Part shown: piece after piece, positions 13,181 to 24,643 of the stretch
Layout of the letters: each line of letters begins with the position of its first letter
How positions within the stretch are numbered: the stretch's first letter is position 1
NCBI RefSeq assembly: GCF_035222375.1
Contig: NC_085889.1
Coordinates: 4,588,001-4,652,000 of the forward strand
Source: Podospora pseudocomata
Lineage: Eukaryota > Ascomycota > Sordariomycetes > Sordariales > Podosporaceae
Direction: 5' to 3'
Length of the DNA stretch: 64,000 bases
The notes under the pieces: model-generated
Databases searched by the model: none
Seen by the model: the letters and a program-made list of their open reading frames with translations, nothing else
What the model was told of the DNA's origin: nothing
Made by a program: the position numbers and the translations under genes

Positions 13181-14626
13181 ATGGCCCTTGAAAAAGTAAT
13201 AGTCGTCGGTGCCGGCCCCTCCGGCCTCCTCTTGACCCTCCTCCTCTCGCGGGCCTCCATCCCCGTCGAGCTCATCGAACAGACCGAAGGCCTCGACACC
13301 AACCCCCGCGCCAGCCACTACAGCCCCGAGTCCTGCCACGAATTCGACCGTGCTGGTATCCTCGACGAAGTCCGAGAAGCAGGATTCATCCCTGACGGAG
13401 TATCATGGCGAAGACTGGAAGGCGAGGACAAGAGTCGACTCATCAAAATCACCAACCCGGCCCTCAAACCCGGGGATGACCCGGAATCAGCCGCCTTCAG
13501 ACATCGCATGGTCTGCCTTCCGTTGCACAAACTGGGGAAAATATTGGAGACACATGTGAAGAGTCAAGGCACAGCTGAGATCAAATATGGTCGGAAGGTT
13601 GTCGAGATTGGCGAGGATGCTGACAAAGGCAAGGCTTGGGTCAAGGTTGAAAAGGCCGATGGGAGCACCGAGATACGAGAGGCAGATTACGTTGTTGGCT
13701 GTGATGGCGCGAATAGCATCATTCGGCGGAAATTGTTTGGTGACTGGGTGTATCCAGGGTATACCTGGGACAAGCAGATTGTTGCGACAAACATCTATTA
13801 TGATGGGTTCAAAGACGTTGACTTTGATGACAGTCAGTTCTTTGTGCATCCTGAACATTGGTGAGTCATCAACTTTCTTGATATCGAGCGTTGCCGTCAA
13901 GTGGTTCTGATATGACTCCAGGCACATGGTTGCAAGGATACAGCCTGATGGGCTTTACCGCGTAACTTATGGCGAGATCGGTGGACTCACCTATGACCAA
14001 CTCAAGGAGAGACAACCAGCCAAATTTCAAGCAATCCTACCCGGCAATCCAACCCCTGACAAATATGGGCTTGTCAACTTCAGTCCGTACAAAGTCCATC
14101 AGCGATGTGTTGACAGGATGAGAGTTGGACGCTTCTTGCTTGCGGCTGACGCAGCCCATCTTTGCAATCCATTGTAAGTCACTATTCGGCCACAGGTCCT
14201 AGCAGAAGACCCGTTGCTGACTGCAAATCAGTGGAGGCATGGGTTTGACTGGAGGTATCGCAGATGTTGGCAGTTTGTATGACTCCCTTCGCGGCATTGA
14301 CAACAACAAAGCAGATGACTCTATTCTCGACAAATACGATGAAGTAAGACGGAGGATCTGGCACGAAGTGATTGATCCTATTTCTACGGAAAACATGCAA
14401 CGTCTCTTCCAGTACCAAAACGCGGATGAGTTTGTCGACAAGGATCCGTTGTACAAGCTGGTGAGGGAGATGCAGAATCCCGACAAGAAGCTTGAGAAGG
14501 GCGGCCCTCCAAATGCAAGTGTCACGGTTTCCCAGCGGTGGTTGTGGTCATGAGTCACTGACATGGTCGAAACAGCCCGGACTGCCACCACTGACGTACG
14601 ACATGACACAACATTATGTTGCATAA
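13181..14626 (+). CDS. FAD-dependent aromatic-type monooxygenase (PHBH fold)
   Basis: Four exons are inferred: 13181-13860, 13922-14173, 14232-14514 and 14576-14626, giving 421 residues. The first two introns are ordinary GT-AG (61 and 58 nt). The third is a GC-AG intron of 61 nt beginning GCAAGT, with a CACTGAC branch site. Without its removal the frame ends at 14553 after an unrelated tail; with removal the protein ends LPPLTYDMTQHYVA, a natural-looking C-terminus. The dinucleotide-binding GAGPSG is at residues 10-15, the DG motif reads VVGCDGANS, and the FAD-ribityl motif reads [20 protein letters not shown]. In that motif Ala replaces the usual Gly before Asp. By family knowledge these flavoproteins hydroxylate aromatic or polyketide-like substrates using NAD(P)H and oxygen; the substrate is not readable here. 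Confidence 0.85.
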
Positions 14627-15085
14627 TCCCGTTGTTACTGTCGACTGAGATTTTCTCAGCCACTTACGAGTTGCTGGAATTGGGGTTTCGATGTCTTGGA
14701 AACTCCCCCGAAAGACCCGCTACTGGAATGCAAATGCCTTTTAGCCGGACGGAGGGAATTCCAGAAAACTGGTAAATACTAGCCACCGTTCTGGGAAGGT
14801 CGGAGGTTAAAGCTACGCCAAGTCTTGACGGCTGGTTGCATAGCAATGGGTGAATCCTGATATGTAACTGTACCGGGTAACGTTGAGTGGAATGCGGGGA
14901 ATATCAGAGACATTGTGACGATCTCAATCTCCATATCTGAATGCAGGATCCCGTTTTTACCTTCACGTGCATGCCAGGCATGGATGGGATGATGACATGA
15001 CTTTTGATCTTTTGCTCCTCCGCTCATCTCTTCGGTGTTGATCCCAAACATCCCGACGTGTCAGCTTGCGGCACAAACACCCACC
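14627..15085. other. Intergenic, nothing recognised
   Basis: This 459-bp stretch separates the monooxygenase from the glucosaminidase. No coding or repeat signal is visible beyond presumed 3' UTR and promoter. Confidence 0.5.
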
Positions 15086-17773
15086 ATGCGCCTCCAACCG
15101 TTAACCGTTGGCGTTTCTGCTGCCGCGAACTTGCATTCGGTCGCGGCCGACCCGTTGGTATTCCTGAACGGCCAGGTCACGGCCATCCCATCGTGGGACC
15201 TCCAGTCATCAGCAGAGATCGGTACAGATCTTGCGGCTCTGTCGAAAACAGGTGTCGACACCTCATCATGGCGCCACATCACCACATCGAAGTGCACTCT
15301 GATGAGCTGCCTGATCAACGCCGGGGTTTACAGTGAGGATGATCTGTTCTACTCAGAAAACATGAAGAGGGTGGATGACAGGCAGTTCTCAGTCCCATGG
15401 ACGTACCGACAGGAGTATTCGCTCGAACCTGGCCCTGGGAAGCACTTCTTCCTCAAGACGCATGGAATTACTTCACGAGCCGACATCTTCTTGAACGGAA
15501 AGCAAGTCGCATCAAAAGATCAGCAAGCCGGTTCGTTTGCTGGCAAGAACTATGACATCACCAAGCTAGTCGCCAAACAGAATGCTCTTGCTATTCAGGT
15601 GCACCCTACAAGCTACTACCACGATTTTGCTCTTGGGTGGGTGGATTGGAACCCATGGCCGGCCGACAACGGGACCGGCGTGTGGAGAGACGTTGAAGTC
15701 AAGCAAACGGGACCTGTAGCGCTGGAGAGCTTGCGGATCATCACAAAGGTTGGACCGACGGTTGAGAGACTAAAGGACCCAGCAACTGTCACGCTCAAAT
15801 CTCGTGCTGAGAATTTGGAGGACAAACCCATGGTTGTGACAGCTCATGGTTCCGTCTTTGCACCGTTTGGACGGAAGGCAGCCCCGATAACATGGAGCAA
15901 ACAGCTCACCCTTCCACCACGATCCATCACCGACATCGTCCTCGAAACCACCGTGACCGACCCAGCCATATGGTGGCCAAAACAATGGGGCGATCAACCC
16001 CTCTACAGCGGAGCCCTCGCCATCACCGTCAACAACACCCTCTCCGACTCCATCACCCAACAATTCGGCCTCCGCAGCGTCACCTCCAAGCTCAACTCCC
16101 ACCAAGACGTCACCTACATCGTCAACCACATCCCCTTCCAAGTCATTGGCGCAGGCTACACCCCCAACATCTTCCTCCAATTCGACCCCTCCAGATGGGA
16201 AGCCGAACTCCAGTACGTCCTCGACCTCGGCCTCAACACCGTCCGCCTCGAAGGCAAAAACGAGCACCCCATCCTTTACGAAATCGCCAACCGCCTCGGG
16301 ATATTCCTCATGCCAGGCTGGGAATGCTGCGACAAGTGGGAGTCCTGGTCCTACAACCACGACCTCTTCCTCAACCCACCACCAGTCTGGTCAAACGCCG
16401 ATTACACCATAGCCAACAACTCGATGCTCCACGAAGCAGCCATGCTCCAAACCCACCCCTCCGTCCTGACCTACCTCATCGGATCAGATTATTGGCCTGA
16501 CGCACGCGCCACACCCATCTACCTCAACGCCCTGAAACACTACGACTGGCAGACTCCCATCATCGGGTCGGCTTCCAAAAGAGGGTACTCCCCCCTCACC
16601 GGCCCCTCGGGCATGAAAATGGAAGGACCCTACGACTGGGTCCCCCCAAACTACTGGTACGAGACCTCCCCTCCCCGCGCAGGCTCAGCTTTCGGTTTCG
16701 GGTCAGAACTCGGCGCCGGAGTGGGAACCCCCACCGTATCCTCCCTAACGAAATTCCTCTCCCCTTCTGACCTTGACGACCTCTGGAAAAACCCGACAAA
16801 GCCATTATATCACATGTCCCGCGAAGGATCAGAGTTCACCACACGACAAATCTACCACTCTGCCCTTTCCGCACGGTGGGGTAGTCCGACATCATTGGAG
16901 GATTATCTCATGAAATCGCAAATAATGGACTACGAGGCTACAAGAGCGCAGTTTGAGGCTTTTGCGGTGAAATGGAGTGATAGGAACAGACCGGCAACGG
17001 GATTGATATATTGGATGCTGAATAATGCGTGGCCGTCGCTGCATTGGAATGTTTGGGATTATTACATGAAGCCGGGGGGGAGTTATTATGGTGCGAAAGC
17101 TGGGGCTAGGAGGGAGCATGTTGTTTATGATTATACCACGAAGGAGGTTTGGATAGTTGATAGGACGGTTGATGATTTATATCGGGAGAGGGAGGTGGAG
17201 ATACAGGTTGTGGGGTTGGATGGGGGGGTGAAGTTTGGGAGTTTGGTGAAGGTGGAGAGTTTGCCTAATGGGAGTGGGAGGGTGGCGGGGTTGGGCGGGG
17301 AAGGGGCGTTGGGTTATTTGACGGGGGGGGTGTTTTTACGGCTGGTGCTCAGGGATGGGGATGGGGGGGTGCTTAGTCGGAATGTGTACTGGTTGAGTAA
17401 GGAGTTGGATCGGTTGGATTGGGGGGAGACGACTTGGTTTGTGACGCCGGTGGGGAGGTATGCGGATTACAAAGAGTTTAATACACTCAAGGAGGCGGAG
17501 ATGACAGTTGGGGTGGAGAGGAGGGGTGAGAAAGAGGTCGTGGTTAATTTGGAGAATAGGGCTAGTGTGCCGGCGTTTTTTGTTGGTTTGGAGTTGTTGG
17601 ATGGGGATGGGAATGATGTTTTGCCGTTGACTTGGGAGGATAATTATGTCACTTTGTGGCCGGGGGAGAAGATACGTTTGGTTGCCAAGTCGGTTGGTTC
17701 ACGAGGGTGGCAGCCGGCGAGTGTTCGTGTGGGAGGTAAGAATGTCAAGGAGATGCTTGTCAGTGTATCTTAG
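15086..17773 (+). CDS. Exo-beta-D-glucosaminidase, glycoside hydrolase family 2
   Basis: A single exon of 895 residues. I chose the ATG at 15086 (CACCATG) over an in-frame one 17 codons upstream because its context is better and it begins the putative secretion signal. The order is sugar-binding jelly roll, immunoglobulin-like domains, TIM barrel and C-terminal beta domains, the normal GH2 layout and length for chitosan-degrading glucosaminidases. The proton-donor motif is GSDYWP with Asp468, where most GH2 enzymes have Asn-Glu; the nucleophile is Glu541 in GSELGAG. This Ser-Asp substitution is characteristic of the CsxA/Gls93 branch. The enzyme should release glucosamine from the non-reducing end of chitosan outside the cell. 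The signal peptide is weakly hydrophobic. Codon third bases switch from C-rich (15900-16800) to G/T-rich (after 17000). Confidence 0.93.
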   Translation: MRLQPLTVGVSAAANLHSVAADPLVFLNGQVTAIPSWDLQSSAEIGTDLAALSKTGVDTSSWRHITTSKCTLMSCLINAGVYSEDDLFYSENMKRVDDRQFSVPWTYRQEYSLEPGPGKHFFLKTHGITSRADIFLNGKQVASKDQQAGSFAGKNYDITKLVAKQNALAIQVHPTSYYHDFALGWVDWNPWPADNGTGVWRDVEVKQTGPVALESLRIITKVGPTVERLKDPATVTLKSRAENLEDKPMVVTAHGSVFAPFGRKAAPITWSKQLTLPPRSITDIVLETTVTDPAIWWPKQWGDQPLYSGALAITVNNTLSDSITQQFGLRSVTSKLNSHQDVTYIVNHIPFQVIGAGYTPNIFLQFDPSRWEAELQYVLDLGLNTVRLEGKNEHPILYEIANRLGIFLMPGWECCDKWESWSYNHDLFLNPPPVWSNADYTIANNSMLHEAAMLQTHPSVLTYLIGSDYWPDARATPIYLNALKHYDWQTPIIGSASKRGYSPLTGPSGMKMEGPYDWVPPNYWYETSPPRAGSAFGFGSELGAGVGTPTVSSLTKFLSPSDLDDLWKNPTKPLYHMSREGSEFTTRQIYHSALSARWGSPTSLEDYLMKSQIMDYEATRAQFEAFAVKWSDRNRPATGLIYWMLNNAWPSLHWNVWDYYMKPGGSYYGAKAGARREHVVYDYTTKEVWIVDRTVDDLYREREVEIQVVGLDGGVKFGSLVKVESLPNGSGRVAGLGGEGALGYLTGGVFLRLVLRDGDGGVLSRNVYWLSKELDRLDWGETTWFVTPVGRYADYKEFNTLKEAEMTVGVERRGEKEVVVNLENRASVPAFFVGLELLDGDGNDVLPLTWEDNYVTLWPGEKIRLVAKSVGSRGWQPASVRVGGKNVKEMLVSVS

Positions 17774-18149
17774 TTTGTAGTACAAAAAAGGTGTTGCTCT
17801 GCAAAGATGACTGCCTAAAACATGTGTGGCAGGATGATTGTGAGATCACTGTTGGTTTGTGGTGTGACCAAACATAGGGGGTATGGGTCTGGTAGTGGGT
17901 CCACAGATGATTCAGGGGTTCAGGGGTCATGTTTGGGTGTTTTCCCCATATTTATGTTTGATTTCGGTTTTCGTGAGTCCAGCCATGTGGAAGTTTTTCG
18001 TGCCCTCCTTGTTGTTCATTGCAGACACCGGGACCCATAAATGGGTTCACCACTCGATGTGGAGTTTTATTCATATCTTGTTCCCTTCAGTATCTTCGCT
18101 CCGCGTCACGTTAGAAGCTCTGCGCTGTGATACCTCAGGAGACATCAAG
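17774..18149. other. Intergenic, nothing recognised
   Basis: An open frame runs through part of this stretch in phase with the next gene but has no coding character; I treat it as promoter and 5' UTR. Confidence 0.45.
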
Positions 18150-20557
18150 ATGCAAGTTCCGATTTCAATTCCTCCTTCTGCTACTTCCCCTCAACCCTCA
18201 AGTTCTTTCAGATCCCTCACACTCCAAACCAGAGATGATACTGGTGTGGACAAGCCTCTCTCCAAGCTCATACCGACTTTTCCAGTTGATGTCTCTGGGA
18301 GTACCTACCCGAATGGAGCTCTAGTTGCAGAGAAGAACGCCATAATCAAGATCTCCCACCTTCTTGAGGATCAATGGTCATCCGCCATTCTCCCTTGGAA
18401 CTATATTGCCCACCCTCCGTGTGATCGCAAGACTATCGGTACACTGAAGCACATGTATGGGACCAGACCGGCTGCCTTGTTTGAGGGCACAGAAAGTCTA
18501 AAGATACTACGGAATTCCCCGGTATGGTTTCTTATGACGGATGGAGAGATTGGAAGGGATGAGCTACAGAAATTCACCAACCACTTTCGCGAAAATGGCG
18601 TCCACGGTATTGCTGCAGTAGTCGTTGTCTTTGGACACAGACACCGTCACTCGTCACCCTTCCACTGCAATGTCTCAGTCGGCATATCCGTTTATGGGAT
18701 TGCGCACCACGCCATCTTCTTGTTTCATGATATTCAGACCGGCATCGTCTCAGTCTTCGAGGTCAAGGGTCATTTCTTGAGTTACTCCTAATGAGCGGCG
18801 GGTCACTCGACTGTGTAAAGATACGAAATGGGAGGATCTGGTTGAAATCACGTATGATGACTTGGTCAAGGTCTCCATTCCCAAGCCAGAGCTACCGGAC
18901 CGTCATGTCATCAAGCTTCCTGAGGGCGAGACCATCAACATGGAGGATCTTTACAGTCACTCGCTGCCATCTGACGAAATTTTCGATTTTCTTGGCTCCG
19001 CCACTGCCCTTGACGCCATGATCATTACTTCCGAAACCGCAGGGGACGGAGAGAGGCTTTCTGAAGCGCTCCGAACAGCCCTGGCGAACGGAGTTGATTC
19101 TACCCAGGCCAGCATCAATCTGAGCTCTGTTTACCTCAGGACCATTCTCCAAGACGCATTCGATGCCAGCGGTGCTGATACCCAGAAGCCCAATGCCATG
19201 TGGCTTGCATTGAAGCAACATAAGTTCACCCAGATGATTGATATTGAATCCATGAAGGCACATTTACGACAGGAACACCGAGACACCCGAGCGCGTGTCA
19301 AGGCTTGTTCGGCTTCTGCGCAATCCGTCACCTTTCTGGAAAAAATGTCACAAAAGGGAAAGTGGCAAGAAAAACAGAGGCACTGGCATGCTGAGGCCGC
19401 TTCTCTGAGGCATACCAAGTCCGATGATTTTGATGAGTGTTCAACTCCTTTTAGATACATCACATCGCCTCCCCGAGAAAGGCGGAAAGTTAGCGAACGG
19501 GAAGTCGGCACGACGTGATCCACCTTCGCCGGCGACCGTCGGGAGGTCAACATCATCCGTTACCTTGGATCATGAGTCACATTCAGGTGACGGGGATAGC
19601 TACGTCCATGTCAAGGATGTAAGCACTCCCGTCTTGGATGAGAAATCCATTCTGTTGCGACCCAATTGGGACGACTTCCAGGTAGACGCGCAAGACCTTC
19701 ACGACTGCTGCATCTGTGGTGAGCAGAAATATTTACAGATGTTTTTGCTTCGACCCCATAGGAGTTATGGTATTGATCACGAGCGTAGGGAGAGATTTGT
19801 GCCTTTCATTTTCCCCATCAGTTGTTGCGATGGTTGTTTTGGCGTCTTGCACCAAATGGGCAAACTGCCGAACGGTGAGGATCGCCCTACCGAAGCTGTG
19901 CCAGACCTGACACAACTACCTGAAAGAAAATCAGCACGGAAGAGATGGCTGGCTCCTTTGGAAAACGTGATTGACTTCAACACCCTGCGGACCATATGGG
20001 GTACGCATGATGGCATAACAACGTGGTTGGGTTACCCCCTCGAAAACTTTATTCAGCTAATTCGACTTTGTTCACTCCACCCTGAGAACCAGGATCACGA
20101 TAGACCTAAAATCCTGATCTGGGACAAGTTCTTCTACGAGCTAGCGGTTAGACATTTGAAGCTATCTGCTGAGATCGGACATCATGAGAGCCTTCAGAGA
20201 CTGAAAGACATCCTGCCCGATCCGTCTTCTCTTTCACACAAAAGTATCACGGCTCTGCAAGACCTCCAAGGAACATATTTGGTGCCCCAAGAAAGTCTCG
20301 ATTTATTTACGAGCTGTTTCAGCGGGCACTGCAATTTCTTCGAGGCAGTAGCATCTGGCAGGTGTGACTCGGCACTACTGATTTTTCTGTTTTCGCTGGT
20401 GGTGGACTTGGAATCCATGCAGGATTCTGACTCCTTCGACCTGCACAAATTTCTGTCTAGGATGAGGAACAGCATCGGGAGGCCGGATCAAATAGCCGCC
20501 AAAGACGCCCAAGTGTTGATTCAGCTGACGAAAGACTTAAAAGGATTAGATGCCTAA
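18150..20557 (+). pseudogene. vWA-domain / Cys-pair protein gene with interrupted frame
   Basis: Coding sequence runs from an ATG at 18150 through three successive frames to a stop at 20557. Part one carries a von Willebrand A MIDAS pattern: DVSGS, a later Thr, then LMTDGE. Part two (about 18790-19480) is rich in PEST-like and helical sequence. Part three has CCICG and CCDGC Cys pairs and a helical C-terminus. The first frame change (18760-18820) could be a 52-nt intron with weak sites (GTCATT...AAAG) or a one-base shift. The second, between 19424 and 19518, has no usable intron, because no donor/acceptor pair there gives the right phase. It may be a decaying gene or carry sequence errors. 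I do not recognise a named family; the vWA fold suggests metal-dependent protein binding. It is convergent with the P450 gene, 175 bp away. Confidence 0.6.
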
Positions 20558-20732
20558 TGGCATTCAATTGGTACACAGATTGAGGCAGACGGCCACAGGA
20601 GATTGCGTTGATGAATAGGCAGTTAGCTTTTGCCATAGCGTGCTTAGTATGCTCATAGAAAACGCAACTTAGGTACCTAGTACCTAGGTAAATACCAGCT
20701 GTTTGTATTGCTAGTATACCGTCTTCACTATT

Positions 20733-22348
20733 TTAACGCCAAGGTACCTTACAACCTGATTCATTGGTTGTGGTCTTCCTGGCTTTGATGTAGCAAGGCC
20801 ACGAGTGTTGGACAACCGTGAAAAAGGCTTGCCACTTCCACTCCTGCTCCGGATTTACCTGTGAGATGTCATAGTCCCTGACCAGCGTGGCCGCAATCTT
20901 GCTCAATTCAAGTCTTGCAATATTTTGTCCGGGGCAAGAGTTGTAGCCATAACCCCACTGTATACATCAGTCAGTCAGTTTTCATAACAACATCACTAAA
21001 GGCTTTCACTCACAGGCATAAACCACCTGTCCAACTCCCCTGCATCCTCCCTCAACCACCTCTCTGGCTTGAACTCCTCGGCGTCCTCCCCCCATATCTC
21101 GTCCGAAAAATGCATAACCCAAGAATTCACAGACAAAATCGACCCCTTCTCAAAGCGCCTCCCCCCGATCTCCAATCCCTCAGGTCCCACCACCCTAGGC
21201 AAGTTCATCGGAACAGGTGCAAACATCCTCAGCCCCTCCTTCAAACAAGCCTGTAGATAAACCAACCTCTTCGCCTGCCCCCAGCTAACCACCCTTTCCT
21301 CTCGTCCCCCTTCCTTCTCTTGCAGCTCGATCACCTCTTTCCTAGCCCTTTCCCAAGCCCCAGGAGTCCGTATCATGTAGTACACAAAACTCTGCAACGC
21401 GCAACTAACAGTCTCACTTGCCGCTCCCACCGTACTGACAGTAACAGCCTGTACATCCCTCCACTTTATCTTCTCAGGATGCGTTTCCATCGCCCTAAAC
21501 CAATACTCCACACTATCAAACCTCGATTCGTCTCTCTTGTTCTGTAAACGGGCTTTCATCGCTTTGATGGCTGTATCAAAGAGATGTCCATACGGTAGGA
21601 TATTAAGCCAGGTGATAAACGGGTTCCCCAATAACACGACGTGGATGTGATAAAAAAACGCCATGGCAGACGCGTACATTGACAGCCAGTACCCATTCGC
21701 AATCGCATTACCGACATCAGTCCCTGTCTCGAGAAAACCGAATTGACTCGAGAAGAGGATCTCCCCCGCTACATCGAACGAAGTGAACGTAAAATACTTA
21801 TCCAGACCCACCTCCTTCCCCGTCCTGGCAAAACCATCAAGATGGCCAAGAAGCAAAGAGATGACGTTGTCCAGCTGAGGCTCTGACCGCAGCACGTTGG
21901 TGAGGGCATACCCCGAAGCAAAAGCCTTGCTTTTCTCCATTTTCTTTTTTGGGTCGGTGGTCGCCATGGGACTCTGGAAGCGGTAGTCTGGAATGGCAGT
22001 CATGCGGTACCAGGGACCTTTCTTGAGCTGACTCCCGAGGATTTTCTTGATGGCGTCGGGATGGGAGACGGAGACTTCATTGTGGGCGAGGCGGACAAAG
22101 TGTCCGTGTTTGTTGTGGAGAGAGACGAGCTGGAGGTTTTGGTCGCCTTTGAGGATGTGGTAGATGTGCCAGAGGCGGGAGATGGAGGCGAAGGGTGGGC
22201 CGGGGATGGAGGAGAGGGGGTGGAGGTGGCGGCGGTAGATGATGATGGAGGTGATGGTTGCTAAGAGGATCTGGATGGCCAGAGTCCAACTCAGGGTCAG
22301 GCGTTTGTCTAGCAAGAGGTCCATTTTCGTCTTAGGAGCAAAAGACAT
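20733..22348 (-). CDS. Cytochrome P450 monooxygenase
   Basis: Two exons on the minus strand, 22348-21014 and 20957-20733, flank a 56-nt GT-AG intron and give 519 residues, normal for a fungal P450. An N-terminal membrane anchor (TLSWTLAIQILLATITSIII) is followed by the proline-rich hinge IPGPPFASIS. The oxygen-binding I helix reads VGAASETV, the ExxR motif is KEGLR, then FKPERW, and the heme loop is GYGYNSCPGQ with Cys453, which lies in exon 2. A later in-frame ATG at 22324 has the better context and would remove 8 residues; either leaves the anchor intact. General resemblance is to pisatin-demethylase/benzoate-hydroxylase-like fungal P450s, but the substrate is unknown. It should sit in the ER membrane and need a P450 reductase. 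No secondary-metabolite core gene is nearby. Confidence 0.93.
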
Positions 22349-22779
22349 TAGGAAGTCCTGAGGGCTTTGCGAAGACAAGAGAATTTAAATGTCTCGATTC
22401 ATGTCACAAATCTGGTTATCTCGCCAGTGATTAGGTTCCATCCCGCACAGCCCAAATGCCTTGCATACTGTTTCATCAGACCACGTTTGACAAATCAGAA
22501 ATGTTGATATGATTCGGAGAGTCGGAGTCTGTGGGTCTCTCGGCAATGCACGATCATCGCTGGACATGCCTCAAAGGAGACGTAACAGCGGCACTATGGG
22601 AATAATGCTGACTGTGCACACCAACATACAACTCACATGTCAGCCGAATACTAGTAACGGACCAAATGCTGCGGGGAAAGAAGAAATTGATTCGAACCTC
22701 ATCGAGACTGCCAGGGAGAGGTCATCATGACCAAGCAAGTTCAATGCAGAACCTGCTTACCCCGAGCCACTGACTACCC
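22349..22779. other. Intergenic, nothing recognised
   Basis: Promoter side of the P450 gene; no coding or repeat signal is seen. Confidence 0.45.
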
Positions 22780-23331
22780 TAGATCTGTGGTACAGAGCTA
22801 TCAGTCTCTGCTGGAGACTCGTTCACCTTCCCCCATTTGTTTCCCTCCTGCTTCTCCTTTAACCACTCATCCAATTTCCGGAATGCATACTCATCATGTT
22901 TCTTCTGCGAATGACGAAAAACCTCCTCATACTATCCCGGCGTTCCGCACGACTGTAATCTCTGCCCATACGGCGCGCAGCCCCCAAACCCATCGGGAGC
23001 GTTGAAGTCATTGAGGTGGTCAGGCGCAATTTTGAGCTTGACGTCGCGTGGGACTTGAGGGAAAATCACTTCGTCTCCGATTCGCTGCAGGAGCTGGGTG
23101 AACTCATCAAATGTGGGTCTCTCTTGTTTCTCGTGGTCTTCCGTAATGTACACTTTCATCAGTGGTGTCATGGTAGAACATGCAGGATTTTGCTATGTCA
23201 GTGACTGGATCTCAAAGGGACTCGATGACGGTGAGGTCGCGGTAGGATGTGATGGTGGGAATGGGATGCCCCTCATCCGCTGTTGCGGTGCCATTGTTGG
23301 ACTCCACGACTGTCTTGTCAATGGAAGACAT
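22780..23331 (-). pseudogene. Broken gene for a ~180-residue protein of unknown family
   Basis: Reading the minus strand from an ATG in perfect CACCATG context at 23331 gives MSSIDKTVVES and a polar N-terminus, then a shift of frame at a CCC run near 23215. The new frame carries clearly coding sequence (MKVYITEDHEKQERPTFDEF, then RIGDEVIFPQVPRDVKLKI). It is interrupted by two TAG codons, near 23186 and at 22932-22934, before a final TAG at 22780. Both internal TAGs could come from Trp or Gln codons by C-to-T change, as repeat-induced point mutation would produce. I do not recognise the family. It lies next to another decayed gene and mobile-element scraps. Confidence 0.55.
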
Positions 23332-23719
23332 GGTGGATTGATCTTCTTGAATGGAATGTTCAGTTTTGTGATGTGGGAAATAGAGTCCAGAGACAAACGG
23401 ACAGTGCTGTTGATGACGAGAGACGAGGTTGGTGCCCAAAACATGCAGTCGCACAGCCAAATAATTATTGGCTGGCTAAAATCCCACTGTAACCTATGCC
23501 AACAGCGCACGGAAGCTTTTTCGTGTCCAAGTCAAGAGCAATGTCACAGAATGTGGTCGACGTTGAAGACAGTCGACTGTATCTCCGAAGAGAATGCTAA
23601 AATGAAGTATTCGCAAGCAATTCGACATCAACCCTCTCGTTTCCACCACCTATATCGACGTTCACAACCTGAAATCCACACCGTATTCATCAAAGCTCCA
23701 TCATCTTATCCAAATACTA

Positions 23720-24483
23720 GCGCGTCTGTAAAAACCAGTCATGAAGGCCCCTTTTAGCAGGGGCCTCAGCCTCAGATTCCAACGAGCACTGAAGATTCGC
23801 CCTGTTTACCCCCACACCCTCCACATTAGCCGAGTGAATCAAGTCCTTAAGCAGCTCATCAAACTTTCTGTCCGATCTCTTATGGAAGCTCGTTACCTCC
23901 TTCTTCGACACAATAAGCACTCTCTAACAGCTCCGATAAGTCTAATAGCCTGGTTTAAAGCCCTGGTCATGCACAAATCCAATCAGTTTATCCAATTGTA
24001 CTCTAGCAAAGTCCAATTCCTTGACGGTTTCGGCAACGTTTAGTCGGCGTGCGAAGGCATCCCAGAACTCGGCAAGCTGCATGGAATGGCTCCTCCTGCT
24101 ACTCCCGGAACCTCATCGCCTCTGCGTCCCACCGGGGATCATTCTCCACTTCCGCATACCTCTTGATAACCTCCACACACAATTCATCAAGCAAATGATA
24201 GTACTTTCCGACTGAGTCCTTTCCACGGCCGTATCTATTCTTCGGCCGCGGATGTCAAATCGTCACCGTCCTCCTCATGCTCATCATCGCTGATAAGAAA
24301 CATGAACCTATCCCCTCGATCACGATACCATCATACCACCGACCACGTAGGAAACAGGTAAGCGTGTATGCCTCCTTTATCACGTCAGGATCGTCCATCG
24401 CCATGGCGGCTCGGATGGGGCGGAGGGGTTCGAGAATTGCCGAGTTGAAGAGTCCCTCGTCGCGGGTGAAGTAGTTGTACTTG
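23720..24483 (-). pseudogene. Decayed gene carrying the 'PhR..D..KEAY' module, unknown family
   Basis: On the minus strand from about 24483, clearly coding segments follow each other in shifting frames. The first is KYNYFTRDEGLFNSA with LEPLRPIRAAMAMDDPDVI and KEAYTLTCFLRGRWYDG. An Asp/Glu-rich stretch follows, then DSVGKYYHLLDELCVEVIKR, QLAEFWDAFARRLNV and KFDELLKDLIHSANV. Several stops and at least three frame changes make it non-functional as it stands. Its first module matches segments at 35438-35543, 36270-36366 and 37551-37672, so it belongs to a family with several copies here. The 5' end abuts an AT-rich repeat scrap, which may have removed the true start. Family and function are unknown to me. 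Confidence 0.55.
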
Positions 24484-24643
24484 TTAAGTAAGTAAGTTAA
24501 GTTAAGTAAAGCCCATTTTTGGTTAAGCCAAATTAAGCCTTCCTATTAGTTTAACTTGTAAATTCGGTAAGCTCTGCTATTTTTCACTTTTTATAAAAGT
24601 CTGTAATACACCAAATATAATATTAAGTTATTACTATTAAATC
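24484..24643. repeat. AT-rich decayed repeat sequence
   Basis: This stretch is strongly AT-rich with TTAAGTAAG-type repeats. A related TTAAGTAAGTAA string reappears just after the solo LTR (from 25275). The composition is unlike the surrounding genes and resembles mutation-decayed repeat DNA. No coding capacity remains. Confidence 0.45.

Noticed and set aside
20668-20692. TAGGTACCTAGTACCTAGGTA near-palindrome as a regulatory element
   Set aside because: Similar GGTACCTA strings occur elsewhere in the window (near 36642) without consistent gene context; treated as simple repeat-like sequence.
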